From a virus: DNA of 52,671 nt. This document shows positions 23,407 through 32,183 of the stretch, piece after piece. The stretch lies in IMG/VR virus record IMGVR_UViG_3300025450_000039, positions 1 to 52,671 of that record, one strand, 5' to 3'. The translations under genes were made by a program, and so were the position numbers. Position 1 is the first letter of the stretch. Each line of letters opens with the position of its first letter. Below the pieces are notes generated by a model. It worked only from the letters and a program-made list of their open reading frames with translations. It was not told the DNA's origin and ran no database searches.

Positions 23407-24305
23407 TAAACCCTCTTACGGATAATCCTCGGAGTATTATTATAAACTTGTTTAAAAAATGCAGATCCATGTTTATCAAGATCAGACATTTCTAATCCAC
23501 ATTCTCTTCGTAAAGTATGACCTAACCCAGAAATTTCATAGGGTAACATTTCTTCTGTAACTGTGCTATATTTTTCATTCCACTCGTTAGTTAGCCAATC
23601 AAAATCTCTAACTAAACTATAATCCCAATCAGTGCAATTTGTTAAATATGCACCTTCTCTAGCACCATACATCGACCATAATCCATTTTCAACATCTGCA
23701 CCGATGTTAGACCAAATTAATAATCGTTGATAATTTTGCCACCATACTGATTCGATGTCGGTGACTTTAGCACCCTGATCGAGAGACATTTTTACACCTT
23801 CTCTAAATCCTGCTCTAAATGCCTGAAAGGGACTAGCATTAGTATAACTTATAGAATAGTTCTCATTGAACTGATAATATCGATGATCGAAACAAAATTC
23901 CACTTTTCCTTTAACATCATCGGGATCGGAATTTTCGTGAGTTTTCATTTCGTTAACAAACTTACGTGTCCATAATTTAAGACCACCATTTCCATACATA
24001 AGTCCATTAACATAAACTTTTCCGCACCAACTAAACACATGTTCGGGAGTTAGATTTAACTCTTCTAAATCAATTTCTACTTTTAAAAAATCAGGATCGA
24101 TGATATTATCAGCATCGACTGTAACAAAATATTCCGTCTCGCTTAACGCTGCACATGCTTTATGTGCAGAATCACTACCTTTAACTCCATGCACACGTTT
24201 TGCCCATGGTAGCTTTTTTAGCAAATCGGCATAATTTTTTTCAGCGTTTGGTTCATCATAACTAAGGAAAATAACGTCTTGATCAATAATTTTTATTTTA
24301 TTCAT
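23406..24305 (-). CDS. GT-A fold glycosyltransferase
   Basis: The 299-residue protein has a GT-A core: VIFLSYDEPNAEKNYADLL (11-29), AKRVHGVKGSDSAHKA, and the metal-binding DxD in FVTVDADNIIDPDF (D64, D66). Family-2-like enzymes with this start are frequent in marine myophages. The C-terminal region includes SWCGKVYVNGLMYGNGGLKL (acceptor side), AFRAGFREGVKMS and GLWSMYGAREGAYL. It shares this plan with the downstream 453-residue protein, so the pair arose by duplication. The acceptor is unknown. Confidence 0.75.
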   Translation of the reverse strand: MNKIKIIDQDVIFLSYDEPNAEKNYADLLKKLPWAKRVHGVKGSDSAHKACAALSETEYFVTVDADNIIDPDFLKVEIDLEELNLTPEHVFSWCGKVYVNGLMYGNGGLKLWTRKFVNEMKTHENSDPDDVKGKVEFCFDHRYYQFNENYSISYTNASPFQAFRAGFREGVKMSLDQGAKVTDIESVWWQNYQRLLIWSNIGADVENGLWSMYGAREGAYLTNCTDWDYSLVRDFDWLTNEWNEKYSTVTEEMLPYEISGLGHTLRRECGLEMSDLDKHGSAFFKQVYNNTPRIIRKRV

Positions 24306-24924
24306 ATATTTTTAAATTATAAGATCTAAATAAACTAACTGTTGAAATTGATATTTTAGCATTATTAAATTCGTAGTTAGTATCAAAAGGTATAGATATA
24401 GTCGAACCATTGAGTAAATCGTCTGTTTTTATTGCAATTGTTTTAATTAAGAAATCAAAATCATCCTCTAATGTTACAAAAAACATTACTGATCCCCGTC
24501 GAATCTTATTATTAAAAAACTCTCTTGCACTAGAATTTAACGAAAATTCCCAATACGTTTTAGGCCCGTTCCACACTACTAACAAATCAGGAGTATCTGA
24601 TAAATTTGTTCTAATATGAATTAAATCATTATTTTTAAAATCGTATATAGGTGATGTTTTTAAAATTATCTGTGTAATAAAAGATCCGTCAGTAGTCTTT
24701 ACTCTTGCAACAATGTAATCATTCCAACTTTTTTCGCTAGTAAAAAATCCTGCTATTTCATCATGATCAACTTCAATGCTATACTCAAAATTAGGATCTA
24801 CTTCGTTTGTGATCGAAAGAATCTGTCCGGTTTTATTATCGTAATATACATAAAATTTTGGAATAATTAGTTCAATATTTTGAAACTCTTCGACTACAGG
24901 ATTACTTTTCTTTTTACGAGCCAT
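24298..24924 (-). CDS. Hypothetical protein, beta-rich
   Basis: Not recognised. After a basic start (MARKKKSNPVV), this 208-residue protein is strand-rich with alternating hydrophobics (KFYVYYDNKTGQILSI, YIVARVKT, LLVVWNG, VMFFVTLEDDF). It resembles small virion or fibre-associated proteins of marine T4-like phages more than an enzyme. It overlaps the glycosyltransferase genes on both sides (8 and 11 bases), so it is produced with them and may be their target or partner; that is inference. Confidence 0.55.
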   Translation of the reverse strand: MARKKKSNPVVEEFQNIELIIPKFYVYYDNKTGQILSITNEVDPNFEYSIEVDHDEIAGFFTSEKSWNDYIVARVKTTDGSFITQIILKTSPIYDFKNNDLIHIRTNLSDTPDLLVVWNGPKTYWEFSLNSSAREFFNNKIRRGSVMFFVTLEDDFDFLIKTIAIKTDDLLNGSTISIPFDTNYEFNNAKISISTVSLFRSYNLKIYE

Positions 24925-25759
24925 TTACTAAATCCTCAAGTTGTAATAATATCGAACATGATAAGAAGTCATCTTCGACATAATGAAACACCTTTGTCTG
25001 TTTTATGTTACCAATAACTAAGTCAAACTTATCATTCAATACATGCGGCACGGCATTTAACCACGATGCAAACATTACATCCCATCCTTGCACTCCTGAT
25101 TTCATATGAATAAATTCCAATGGCGAGCATATATCGATACTCGAATCATAATTTCCGACTATTTCGATTGTAATAGCAGTTGCTAAATCCATACTTAACC
25201 AATCTTGATATAGATTTGGGGCAAATGTTGTGTAACACCATTGCCAATTATTACAAACAAATTCCAATACCTTGTAAAACTCATATGCAGTTTTATTTTT
25301 TTTGAAATAATGTAACGCATAATAAGGATTAGATAAATTGTTTTCCACAAACGATTTTCTATAAACTGTATCTGTAATTACTTCAAGTTTATGATTTTTA
25401 ATTCGAGAACAAAATTTTATATCGTAGTTACTACAATAATCCCACCACTCTGATATATCTTCTAATAATAACATATCAGAATCAAGAACAATTGTTTCAT
25501 CATATGGAGTACAATAATATACCTTCCACCGATTTTCTCCTCTAAAACGAGAATTGTTAGAATGATCGCCCCACGGTATTTCTATAATTTGATCAAATAC
25601 ACTTCGATATTCGTCGGGGACTGCATCGTTTGTAACTAATGACACATCTTTAATGTGCGTTTGACTAATTTTAATCGACAATGCTAATGCGTATGCCTGA
25701 CGAATATAATTAGTCGTCTCGGTATTTTGTGCGTATATTAAAAACCCTTTAGACACCAT
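24914..25759 (-). CDS. GT-A-like glycosyltransferase
   Basis: The 281-residue protein has the GT-A plan seen in GT8-like enzymes: FLIYAQNTETTNYIRQAYAL, VSLVTNDAVPDEY, and the metal site ETIVLDSDMLLLEDI (D93, D95). Later come a Trp-rich segment (NNWQWCYTTF) and QDWLSMDLATAI, where Asp residues often act in acceptor binding. I chose ATG 25759 (preceded by GGAGG, closely spaced) over an in-frame TTG at 25771. It overlaps the upstream glycosyltransferase gene by 11 bases and is probably its distant paralogue. Confidence 0.7.
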   Translation of the reverse strand: MVSKGFLIYAQNTETTNYIRQAYALALSIKISQTHIKDVSLVTNDAVPDEYRSVFDQIIEIPWGDHSNNSRFRGENRWKVYYCTPYDETIVLDSDMLLLEDISEWWDYCSNYDIKFCSRIKNHKLEVITDTVYRKSFVENNLSNPYYALHYFKKNKTAYEFYKVLEFVCNNWQWCYTTFAPNLYQDWLSMDLATAITIEIVGNYDSSIDICSPLEFIHMKSGVQGWDVMFASWLNAVPHVLNDKFDLVIGNIKQTKVFHYVEDDFLSCSILLQLEDLVNGS

Positions 25760-26594
25760 TACCTCCGTCAATATATCGTAGTAAACTCTTTTTATTCATT
25801 ACATGCACATCAAGATCATCAGTACTTGCAGCAATATATTCGCCTAAGTAATCTTGCTTTTCAATTAAAAATTTCATAGAGTTGCCAGACATTGTTATTA
25901 ATAAATCTTTATCCAATGTGTATGTCATCTTTCCTGGTAATTCAGCAGCAAACTCTCCATTGGTTTTGCCATTCATTATATGTATTGCAATACTAAAAGC
26001 ATAGTCATTCCTATACAATGAGTTATCTACACTATACAATATTCTAAAATAATCCCATTCTTTCTTAATATATTCAATTAAATCAAATAATGCATGTGTA
26101 GCGGCATTCTTCCTAAAGACGAATGTTGTAGCCCAATAAAACGGAATTGAATATTGATTTATCCGTTCATATGCAATGCGGTTACGCCAGTCAGCTAAAT
26201 CAAAACTTTTATGATAAATCTGAAACGATTCTTCTCTGTCAAATGCTAATTTAAGAATAGAAGAATTAATGATGTAATCCGAATCGACTACTAATGTCAC
26301 ATCATATGGTGTTAAATTATAAACATTACTTCTAGTTGTATTTTTCCATTCAAAATGATCATGAGATAATGATCCATCATGATATCGTTTTGACATTGAT
26401 AGTTCTGGATTTAATTGGATTATTTGATCAAAACCGTGATCCGGAAACTCATTTTTTAAATAATCAAGATCATTAGTGATAATACTTACCGGAATATCAA
26501 GATGCTGTTTTATCCGAGATGCACAAAAAATTGCCATTTTTACATAGTCAATTCCTTGATTGTTATGTGCAAAAATTACAGCGCCGTTTTTCAT
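25749..26594 (-). CDS. GT-A-like glycosyltransferase
   Basis: The 281-residue protein begins like its neighbour (GAVIFAHNNQGIDYVKMAIF, then IPVSIITNDLDYL) and has the metal-site motif VTLVVDSDYIINSS (D104, D106), after NVYNLTPYDV which matches YYCTPYDE in the neighbour. The later part has IPFYWATTFVFRKNAATHAL and DYAFSIAIHIMNG. The two genes look like a diverged tandem duplication. The sugar and acceptor are unknown; virion fibre or host-surface glycans are possible since fibre genes lie just upstream. Confidence 0.7.
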   Translation of the reverse strand: MKNGAVIFAHNNQGIDYVKMAIFCASRIKQHLDIPVSIITNDLDYLKNEFPDHGFDQIIQLNPELSMSKRYHDGSLSHDHFEWKNTTRSNVYNLTPYDVTLVVDSDYIINSSILKLAFDREESFQIYHKSFDLADWRNRIAYERINQYSIPFYWATTFVFRKNAATHALFDLIEYIKKEWDYFRILYSVDNSLYRNDYAFSIAIHIMNGKTNGEFAAELPGKMTYTLDKDLLITMSGNSMKFLIEKQDYLGEYIAASTDDLDVHVMNKKSLLRYIDGGNGV

Positions 26595-26941
26595 AAACTG
26601 ACTATATCCTTGACACTTCTTTTATTTTTAATGTCAGTATATTTGACAGAATATTCATTTACTGTTTGAAAATACACGTCAACGATATCATTGAAAAATT
26701 GCTGAACATCATTAATTACAACAGGAAAACTATTTGCATCGATAAACGGAACATCTTCTGTATGTCCTAAATCTAATGTTAATTTTGTAAATGTAATTAG
26801 TTCAGGCGAAACATTAAATGTACCGCCATTGATATAATAGACTGTTTTTTGTTTAAATTCTTCTAGAATCACTCGACGTTGATTCGACAATGTAGCCATA
26901 TAATTTGCTACATCAAAGGCTTTTTCAATTCGTTCATCCAT
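26591..26941 (-). CDS. Hypothetical protein at the start of the glycosyltransferase cluster
   Basis: Not assigned. This 116-residue protein is helical at both ends (MDERIEKAFDVANYMATL; FFNDIVDVYFQTVNEY) with a strand pair in the middle (TVYYINGGTFNVSPELITF). Similar proteins of about this size accompany fibre and glycosyltransferase genes in marine T4-like phages. Its ribosome-binding site (GAGG) lies in the interrupted stem of a hairpin (26943-26978). It overlaps the following glycosyltransferase gene by ATGA. Confidence 0.6.
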   Translation of the reverse strand: MDERIEKAFDVANYMATLSNQRRVILEEFKQKTVYYINGGTFNVSPELITFTKLTLDLGHTEDVPFIDANSFPVVINDVQQFFNDIVDVYFQTVNEYSVKYTDIKNKRSVKDIVSL

Positions 26942-26942
26942 A

Positions 26943-26978
26943 AGATAACCTCAGTAGTTTTTACTACTTTAGTTATCT
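26943..26978 (-). promoter_or_regulatory. Two-part hairpin covering a ribosome-binding site
   Basis: AGATAAC pairs with GTTATCT (26943-26949 and 26972-26978) and AGTAGT with ACTACT (26953-26958 and 26963-26968) around a 4-base loop. On the - strand the GAGG of the gene at 26941 sits in the unpaired strip between the two stems. It could gate translation, or end the upstream fibre transcript (no T-run is seen). Confidence 0.45.
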
Positions 26979-26992
26979 GAGTATATTATAGT

Positions 26993-27976
26993 TTAGACGA
27001 AACTTGAGTTAGTTGCTGTCGGTCCGACTACTGATACATATGAACCCGATGCTCTAGTATAAGCAACAGTACTAGTAATTATACTATCAATAGGTTCGTT
27101 TGCATGAAGTGAGGTATCTTCGTATAAAATTTGAAATATTATTTGTGACGGATTTGGTGTTGCATTAACTTTTGCATTTACCACCAATCGATTTGGGTAA
27201 TAAGTCCCTCCGTCTGTCGATGTGATTGAAGTGAGTAACGATTGATACGAAGTTGTTAAATTATTAAAACCGATTCCTGAAGAAACATACACAGTCTGGC
27301 TCGGCCCGCTTGTATATTGTGTATTAGTGCAGCTAGTTGAATTAAAATTAAAATAAAGTGTACCAACTCTATTAAATGCTGTTTTCCATGCCAGATCTAA
27401 TGCAGTCGACGGAGTTGACGAGTCTAACCCACCACCAGAAATAGTCGGAGTTATTTCAATTCGTCCGCCTGCATTAAAAAAATATCTTGCACAGTCGGAT
27501 GCAGAAACTGGGATATTTTGTCCGTTTGTATATGCAGGAAAATTGACGGTCATAGTATGGGTTGCTAATCCGCTCCAATTTGTTTTAGTAGGGGAATCAA
27601 TAACAGTTCCGCTATACTGTCCCGCTGCCGGAAAAGCTAGTCGATTTACATTTAAATTTATTGCATCTACAATACTATTATATAATGTATAATCTGCTTG
27701 GGTTATTTCTATTGTGTTAGACGGAGCAGCAGGTAGTTGAAGGGTTAATCCTTGATGATAATAACAGGCCAATATATCATTTCTTAATGCTGCCCACTGT
27801 GCCGCAGTGATCTCAGTATACTGAGCTGCCCTGCTACTAGTAACGTTTTGGCCATATCCATATAGTTGACTAATGTCAGTAATCGGTGTATTAGCATACG
27901 AGCCGGATCCTTGACCTAATATACTTGCAACTGATCCTTGTAATGCATTATATTGTGCTGCTTGAATAGTTCCCAT
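26993..27976 (-). CDS. Virion fibre-type structural protein (paralogue of the gene at 27989)
   Basis: This 327-residue protein is rich in Thr, Ser, Asn and Tyr. Segments: MGTIQAAQYNALQGSVASIL, YGQNVTSSRAAQYTEITAAQ, YYHQGLTLQLP, FPAAGQYSGTV, ARYFFNAGGRIEITPTISGG and a C-terminal TVAYTRASGSYVSVVGP. The FNAGGRIEITPT motif is typical of virion appendage proteins of marine myophages. It aligns over its whole length with the adjacent 319-residue protein, marking a tandem duplication. No enzyme motif is present. A role in tail fibres or capsid decoration is likely; which one is not visible. Confidence 0.7.
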   Translation of the reverse strand: MGTIQAAQYNALQGSVASILGQGSGSYANTPITDISQLYGYGQNVTSSRAAQYTEITAAQWAALRNDILACYYHQGLTLQLPAAPSNTIEITQADYTLYNSIVDAINLNVNRLAFPAAGQYSGTVIDSPTKTNWSGLATHTMTVNFPAYTNGQNIPVSASDCARYFFNAGGRIEITPTISGGGLDSSTPSTALDLAWKTAFNRVGTLYFNFNSTSCTNTQYTSGPSQTVYVSSGIGFNNLTTSYQSLLTSITSTDGGTYYPNRLVVNAKVNATPNPSQIIFQILYEDTSLHANEPIDSIITSTVAYTRASGSYVSVVGPTATNSSFV

Positions 27977-27988
27977 ATGCGACCTCTA

Positions 27989-28948
27989 TTATGTAAATGA
28001 CGATGTTGTTAATGACGGCGGGACTACAGATACATAAGATCCCGATGCTCTAGTATATGATATTGTGCTTGTTATAGTGCTATCAACTGGTTCTTTAATT
28101 GCCCATGTTGCAGATCCTGTACCGAGAGAAGAATCGGAAAATGTAATTTGATACAATATAGCAGTCGGATTTGGTGTTACGTCAACTTTTGCAAAAATTT
28201 GATATTGATTCGGATAATATGTCCCGCCACTCGGCGTTGTTGATGTTACTAACAGTTGAAATGCTGTCGTTAATTGATATGCACCAACTGCGGATGCAAC
28301 GGTCACAGTTTGCCCCGAACCACTTGTATAATTAGTATTTGTAACTGCACTTGAGTTATAATATAAATATGCCGTTCCCATTCTGTTAAAAATAGTTTGC
28401 CATGCAATGTCTAGAGAAGTTGATGCATCAGTAGTAGATAAACCGCCGCCTGCAATAGTCGGAGTAATTTCGATCCTGCCGCCTGCATTAAAAAAATATC
28501 TAAATGCATTTGCCGATCCAAAACTTAAAGTTGCTGTATGATTATGTGTACCCCATGCCATATTAGTCATTGTAGGATTGGCTAATACCGTTCCGCTATA
28601 CTGCCCTGCTGCTGGAAATACTTGAGGATTAGTACCAATTGCGGTCACTGCACTCGAATATGCTGCAAAACATATAGAAGAACTATTATCGTAATAAACT
28701 TTATTTCCTACTGCGGGTGCCGAAATTGCCCTCGGTAATGTTATCCCTTGATGAATTACACATTTATTAATATCGTTAACTAAATTTGTCCATTCAGTTG
28801 TAGTAATTTTATTTGTATTGCTAACTTGAGCACTAGAGACAGTTTGCCCGTAACCACGCACTCCAGACCCTGTTCCTAATAAATTCGAAACTGTAGTTTG
28901 GAGTGTGTTATAATCACTTGCTAATACTTTTGATCCTTGACTTGCCAT
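27989..28948 (-). CDS. Virion fibre-type structural protein (paralogue of the gene at 26993)
   Basis: The 319-residue protein is collinear with the downstream paralogue: VLASDYNTLQTTVSNLLGTG, RGYGQTVSSAQVSNTNKI, HQGITLPRA, FPAAGQYSGTVL, YFFNAGGRIEITPTIAGGGL, TYYPNQYQIFAKV and a C-terminal SYTRASGSYVSVVPP. The C-terminal and FNAGG blocks are nearly identical in both, the middle blocks diverge, which fits duplication followed by separate selection. A hairpin (28964-28988) lies just upstream at the end of the previous gene. Confidence 0.7.
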   Translation of the reverse strand: MASQGSKVLASDYNTLQTTVSNLLGTGSGVRGYGQTVSSAQVSNTNKITTTEWTNLVNDINKCVIHQGITLPRAISAPAVGNKVYYDNSSSICFAAYSSAVTAIGTNPQVFPAAGQYSGTVLANPTMTNMAWGTHNHTATLSFGSANAFRYFFNAGGRIEITPTIAGGGLSTTDASTSLDIAWQTIFNRMGTAYLYYNSSAVTNTNYTSGSGQTVTVASAVGAYQLTTAFQLLVTSTTPSGGTYYPNQYQIFAKVDVTPNPTAILYQITFSDSSLGTGSATWAIKEPVDSTITSTISYTRASGSYVSVVPPSLTTSSFT

Positions 28949-28963
28949 TCGCTACCCTCAATG

Positions 28964-28988
28964 CTAATACTTAGTGTTAAAGTATTAG
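28964..28988 (-). other. Perfect 9-bp hairpin around a stop codon
   Basis: CTAATACTT (28964-28972) pairs with AAGTATTAG (28980-28988), loop of seven bases that overlaps the stop codon of the gene at 28977-30479. There is no T-run on the - strand, so an RNA 3'-end or processing structure is as likely as a terminator. Confidence 0.4.
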
Positions 28989-30479
28989 ACATTCAACAAG
29001 TTTGATAGTCGGATCGTTATTATCTTCTAATGCAATTGCAAAAATATCCGGTGACTGTGGATCTGCTACCGCAGCACTTCCATTATTACCAGCAAATAAT
29101 CTATTTCCTTTCTTAACTTTTCCAGAAACTTTAACTGGAACACGACCTTTTAATGCAATAAAGGTGCCGCCTTCTAACTCTGCATTCATCATATAAGCAG
29201 GATTTTCACTAACGGCACCGATTGCACGTTGTCCCGGTTGACATGCAGTAACTTCCTTTTCACCGCCGATCATAACAACTGTACCAACGTCATATTCTAC
29301 ATCAGCAAGATACTTTTCTGCTAAGTCTGCATAGTTTGCACTAGTAGCAGTACCGACGAAGTATGTGCCTTGAACTGCACCAGCAGTAATCGTTACACCA
29401 TTGATTGTTTGATCAGCTGTTGTTCTAGCAACAATAGTCCCTGCGGTTGCTGCAATCGATGCTGATGATGTTCCAGTGCCTAATGTTACAGTATTCGCTT
29501 GTGTAGCAATACCATTAAATGTAACTGCATTAATTGTAGCAAATCTCAATACGTTGCTGCCTAAATTTGAAGTTGCATCAACCCCAGGGACTATATTAGA
29601 ACCGATTAATTTTATCGGTGTTACTGTAGCAGAATTTACAGTTGTCTGAAAAACAATTGTATCTCCAAATTGATTTTGAATAGTAGGAGTAGTTGCACCG
29701 TCGTTAAATACGTGTAATTTTGGAGTATTACCGACAGTAAATCCAGCATCACTAAAATTAGCAAGAGTTGTAAATTGTAAATTACTATTTCTTACAAAGT
29801 CACTAAGGGGATAGCCTCCTAACCTGTCCGAATCTGTTGCTGTTCCCCAAAAACGATGTGTAGTAGTTGTTTGTCCAGGTTGGTTATCATCGTTTGTATC
29901 GATTAACGTAACACCTTGTTGTACTTTTGTAAATCCGGTAATCGGATTTACAATAGGATCTAGAGCAAATTCTGCATCTGGGCTAATAATGAACACCGTG
30001 GTACCGTTAGTAACTGCTGCGATAATTGTATGTGATGTTCCATATGTGTCTCGAACACTTCTCGATACCATTTCAGTTGTTGCAGAGCCAGGTACTGCTT
30101 GAGGACCAATTAATATGAAATTCGACCCGTCCCACGCATATAATTGCTTATTTGTTGTATCAAACCAAAAATCACCAGTTGTTAAACCAGTTGGTTGTAT
30201 ACCGCCAATTTCGGCGCCGCCTGTTGTGCGAAATTTATTTCCATCATAAAATTTTAGTTTACTCGATGATGAATCAAACCAAATTTGTCCCGAAATGGGT
30301 CTCGGCGGCGGAGTATTGTTAGCAAAATTTTCCAATAAGTATAGAAAATTCTCATTTTGAGCGGTTCCGTACCCTGCGTAATTCTTACCAACAATTGTAA
30401 TATCAGTTGTATTATCAATTGTTCCGTCTGGAATCACCGAAAGTTGCGATCCGTTATATCTGTTAATAGTATATGGCAT
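28977..30479 (-). CDS. Tail fibre-type protein with shared N-terminal module
   Basis: The first ~170 of 500 residues form a module shared with the next two upstream genes: IVGKNYAGYG, ENFLYLLENFAN, ISGQIWFDSSSSKLKFYDG and TTGDFWFDTTNKQLYAWDG. The middle is Thr/Asn/Gly-rich beta structure with repeated LGSN, TFNG and TATSA peptides. The C-terminal ~110 residues (YADLAEKYLADVEYDVGTVV, GQRAIGAVSENPAYMMNAE) match a domain often found at the end of marine phage fibre proteins. The shared N-terminus probably docks to the baseplate or to another fibre; the variable rest may be exposed. A - strand sequence AATAAATA (30501-30508) upstream could be a late promoter. Confidence 0.78.
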   Translation of the reverse strand: MPYTINRYNGSQLSVIPDGTIDNTTDITIVGKNYAGYGTAQNENFLYLLENFANNTPPPRPISGQIWFDSSSSKLKFYDGNKFRTTGGAEIGGIQPTGLTTGDFWFDTTNKQLYAWDGSNFILIGPQAVPGSATTEMVSRSVRDTYGTSHTIIAAVTNGTTVFIISPDAEFALDPIVNPITGFTKVQQGVTLIDTNDDNQPGQTTTTHRFWGTATDSDRLGGYPLSDFVRNSNLQFTTLANFSDAGFTVGNTPKLHVFNDGATTPTIQNQFGDTIVFQTTVNSATVTPIKLIGSNIVPGVDATSNLGSNVLRFATINAVTFNGIATQANTVTLGTGTSSASIAATAGTIVARTTADQTINGVTITAGAVQGTYFVGTATSANYADLAEKYLADVEYDVGTVVMIGGEKEVTACQPGQRAIGAVSENPAYMMNAELEGGTFIALKGRVPVKVSGKVKKGNRLFAGNNGSAAVADPQSPDIFAIALEDNNDPTIKLVECLIL

Positions 30480-30500
30480 CTCTGTGTCCTACATGTCTAG

Positions 30501-30508
30501 TATTTATT
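30501..30508 (-). promoter_or_regulatory. Late-promoter-like AATAAATA
   Basis: On the - strand AATAAATA differs from the T4 late core TATAAATA only at the first base. It lies about 22 bases upstream of the ATG at 30479. In an AT-rich genome such matches arise by chance, so this is weak evidence. Confidence 0.3.
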
Positions 30509-30524
30509 TTATTTTAGGCAGTTA

Positions 30525-32183
30525 TTATAGGTCAGCCTGCCACGACCATGTTCCGTTTATCAGTTGATATTCTTTAGTAGTTCTTACACCAGCAGCGATA
30601 CAGTGGATTCTACATATTGTACTATTAACGTGTTCATATGGCGGATAAACCTTTGTAATAATTACGCTAGCGATTTGATCATTAGCTAATCCTGTAGTAT
30701 CTGACGATAATCCTAACGGTGCTTGTTGTATATTATGTGCAAGATCATTTAAATTTACGGCATCAGTAGGGTTAATTGCACTTGCTAAACTCGAAATTCT
30801 CTTACTGCTAACATCAACAGTTCCTTGATTCTTTGGGGCTAATGTAATAGTTCCGTCTATAACCGATGGATTAGTGTAAGTAATGGTCGAATTAGTAACA
30901 GAAATACTAGAAACTTGTAATGATCCTAATACTCCGATAGATGTTAATCCCGGAGCACTAATTACTGTCGATCCTAATGTTGTCTGGCTCAATACTTCAA
31001 ATCCGTTTACATAGTATCCTTTCCCCGTTGCTACACTAATATTCTCTGATGAGGTCCAACTTGTGTTAGTTAATTTCCATTCCCATGTTTTATTACCGTC
31101 AGAACCAGCTTCGATACTAATACCACCACCATTTGCTGTAGTATTTGATGGATTTGATACTGCACCTAATTGAATAACTAAATCTTCAACATTAACATTA
31201 ACTGTATTAATTGTTGTAGTATTACCTTGAACTGTTAAACTACCTCGAATGATCGTGTCACCGTTTACATCTAGTGTAGCTGTAGGTGTGTTAGTGTAAA
31301 TTCCTACTTTTTCTTGCTGTGCATTAACAAATATGCTCGACAATAATCCCGAACTGTTTAATGTGTTAATTTCGAAATTTTGATTTGAAATATTTGATGC
31401 TATTTGAAATAACGACGGAGTTACAATAACTTCAGTATCTTGATTTTGACCTAAAATTAATGAAGTATTATTTTGTATAGTTAAGGTTCCTAACATCGTT
31501 GCATTGTTAATCGACGAAACGAAATTTTCCGGATACATTGCTGTACCATCATGTGCGATTAAATAATCTGCCTGTGTAACCGGCACATGCAATTTAACTC
31601 CCGCGTAATTGCTTGCGGTAAATCCAACATAGATGCTACCTGTAATACCGGATATAGGAGTTAACGGAGTAAATTCGGTCTTACTAAGTACGCCGATTAG
31701 AACTTGTGAAACGTAAACTTTAACAATAGTATGACTACCTTGATTCGAATCAATTACATCTTCAACAGAAAAACCAGAAATTCCTTGATCTTTAGAATAA
31801 ACTGGGCCTGCTAATACTAGATTAGAACCATCATAAAAATGTAATTGGTCATTACTACTATCAATCCACAAATCTCCTTGTGTAAATGATGCAGGTTGTG
31901 TGCCTTGTACTATTGTTCCGCCAGATACTTTAAATGTAGAACCGTCGTATACTTTTAGTCGTCCGGTGCTAGTATCATACCATAATTGACCAGCTGTTGG
32001 ATTATTAGGTTGCGAAGTATTTGCAAAATTTTCTAGTAGATATACAAAATTTTCATTAATATATGTACCATAATTACTTGCATCTTTACCGATTAGTGTT
32101 AGATCAGTCGAAGTTTGATTAATAGATCCATCTACTATTTCAGCTACAGTTGATCCATCGGTTTTTAATATAGTATAACTCAT
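30525..32183 (-). CDS. Tail fibre-type protein with shared N-terminal module
   Basis: The N-terminus of this 552-residue protein repeats the module of its neighbours: LTLIGKDASNYG, ENFVYLLENFAN, AGQLWYDTSTGRLKVYDG, QGDLWIDSSNDQLHFYDG. The rest is beta-rich fibre with TATLDVNGDTIIRGSLTVQG, a motif found in many phage fibre proteins just before triple-helix or beta-helix segments, and a unique C-terminal domain with two Cys (HVNSTICRIHCIAAG) and WSWQADL. Its ATG overlaps the upstream gene stop (ATGA), so it is translated in series with the collar-domain fibre. Confidence 0.78.
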   Translation of the reverse strand: MSYTILKTDGSTVAEIVDGSINQTSTDLTLIGKDASNYGTYINENFVYLLENFANTSQPNNPTAGQLWYDTSTGRLKVYDGSTFKVSGGTIVQGTQPASFTQGDLWIDSSNDQLHFYDGSNLVLAGPVYSKDQGISGFSVEDVIDSNQGSHTIVKVYVSQVLIGVLSKTEFTPLTPISGITGSIYVGFTASNYAGVKLHVPVTQADYLIAHDGTAMYPENFVSSINNATMLGTLTIQNNTSLILGQNQDTEVIVTPSLFQIASNISNQNFEINTLNSSGLLSSIFVNAQQEKVGIYTNTPTATLDVNGDTIIRGSLTVQGNTTTINTVNVNVEDLVIQLGAVSNPSNTTANGGGISIEAGSDGNKTWEWKLTNTSWTSSENISVATGKGYYVNGFEVLSQTTLGSTVISAPGLTSIGVLGSLQVSSISVTNSTITYTNPSVIDGTITLAPKNQGTVDVSSKRISSLASAINPTDAVNLNDLAHNIQQAPLGLSSDTTGLANDQIASVIITKVYPPYEHVNSTICRIHCIAAGVRTTKEYQLINGTWSWQADL

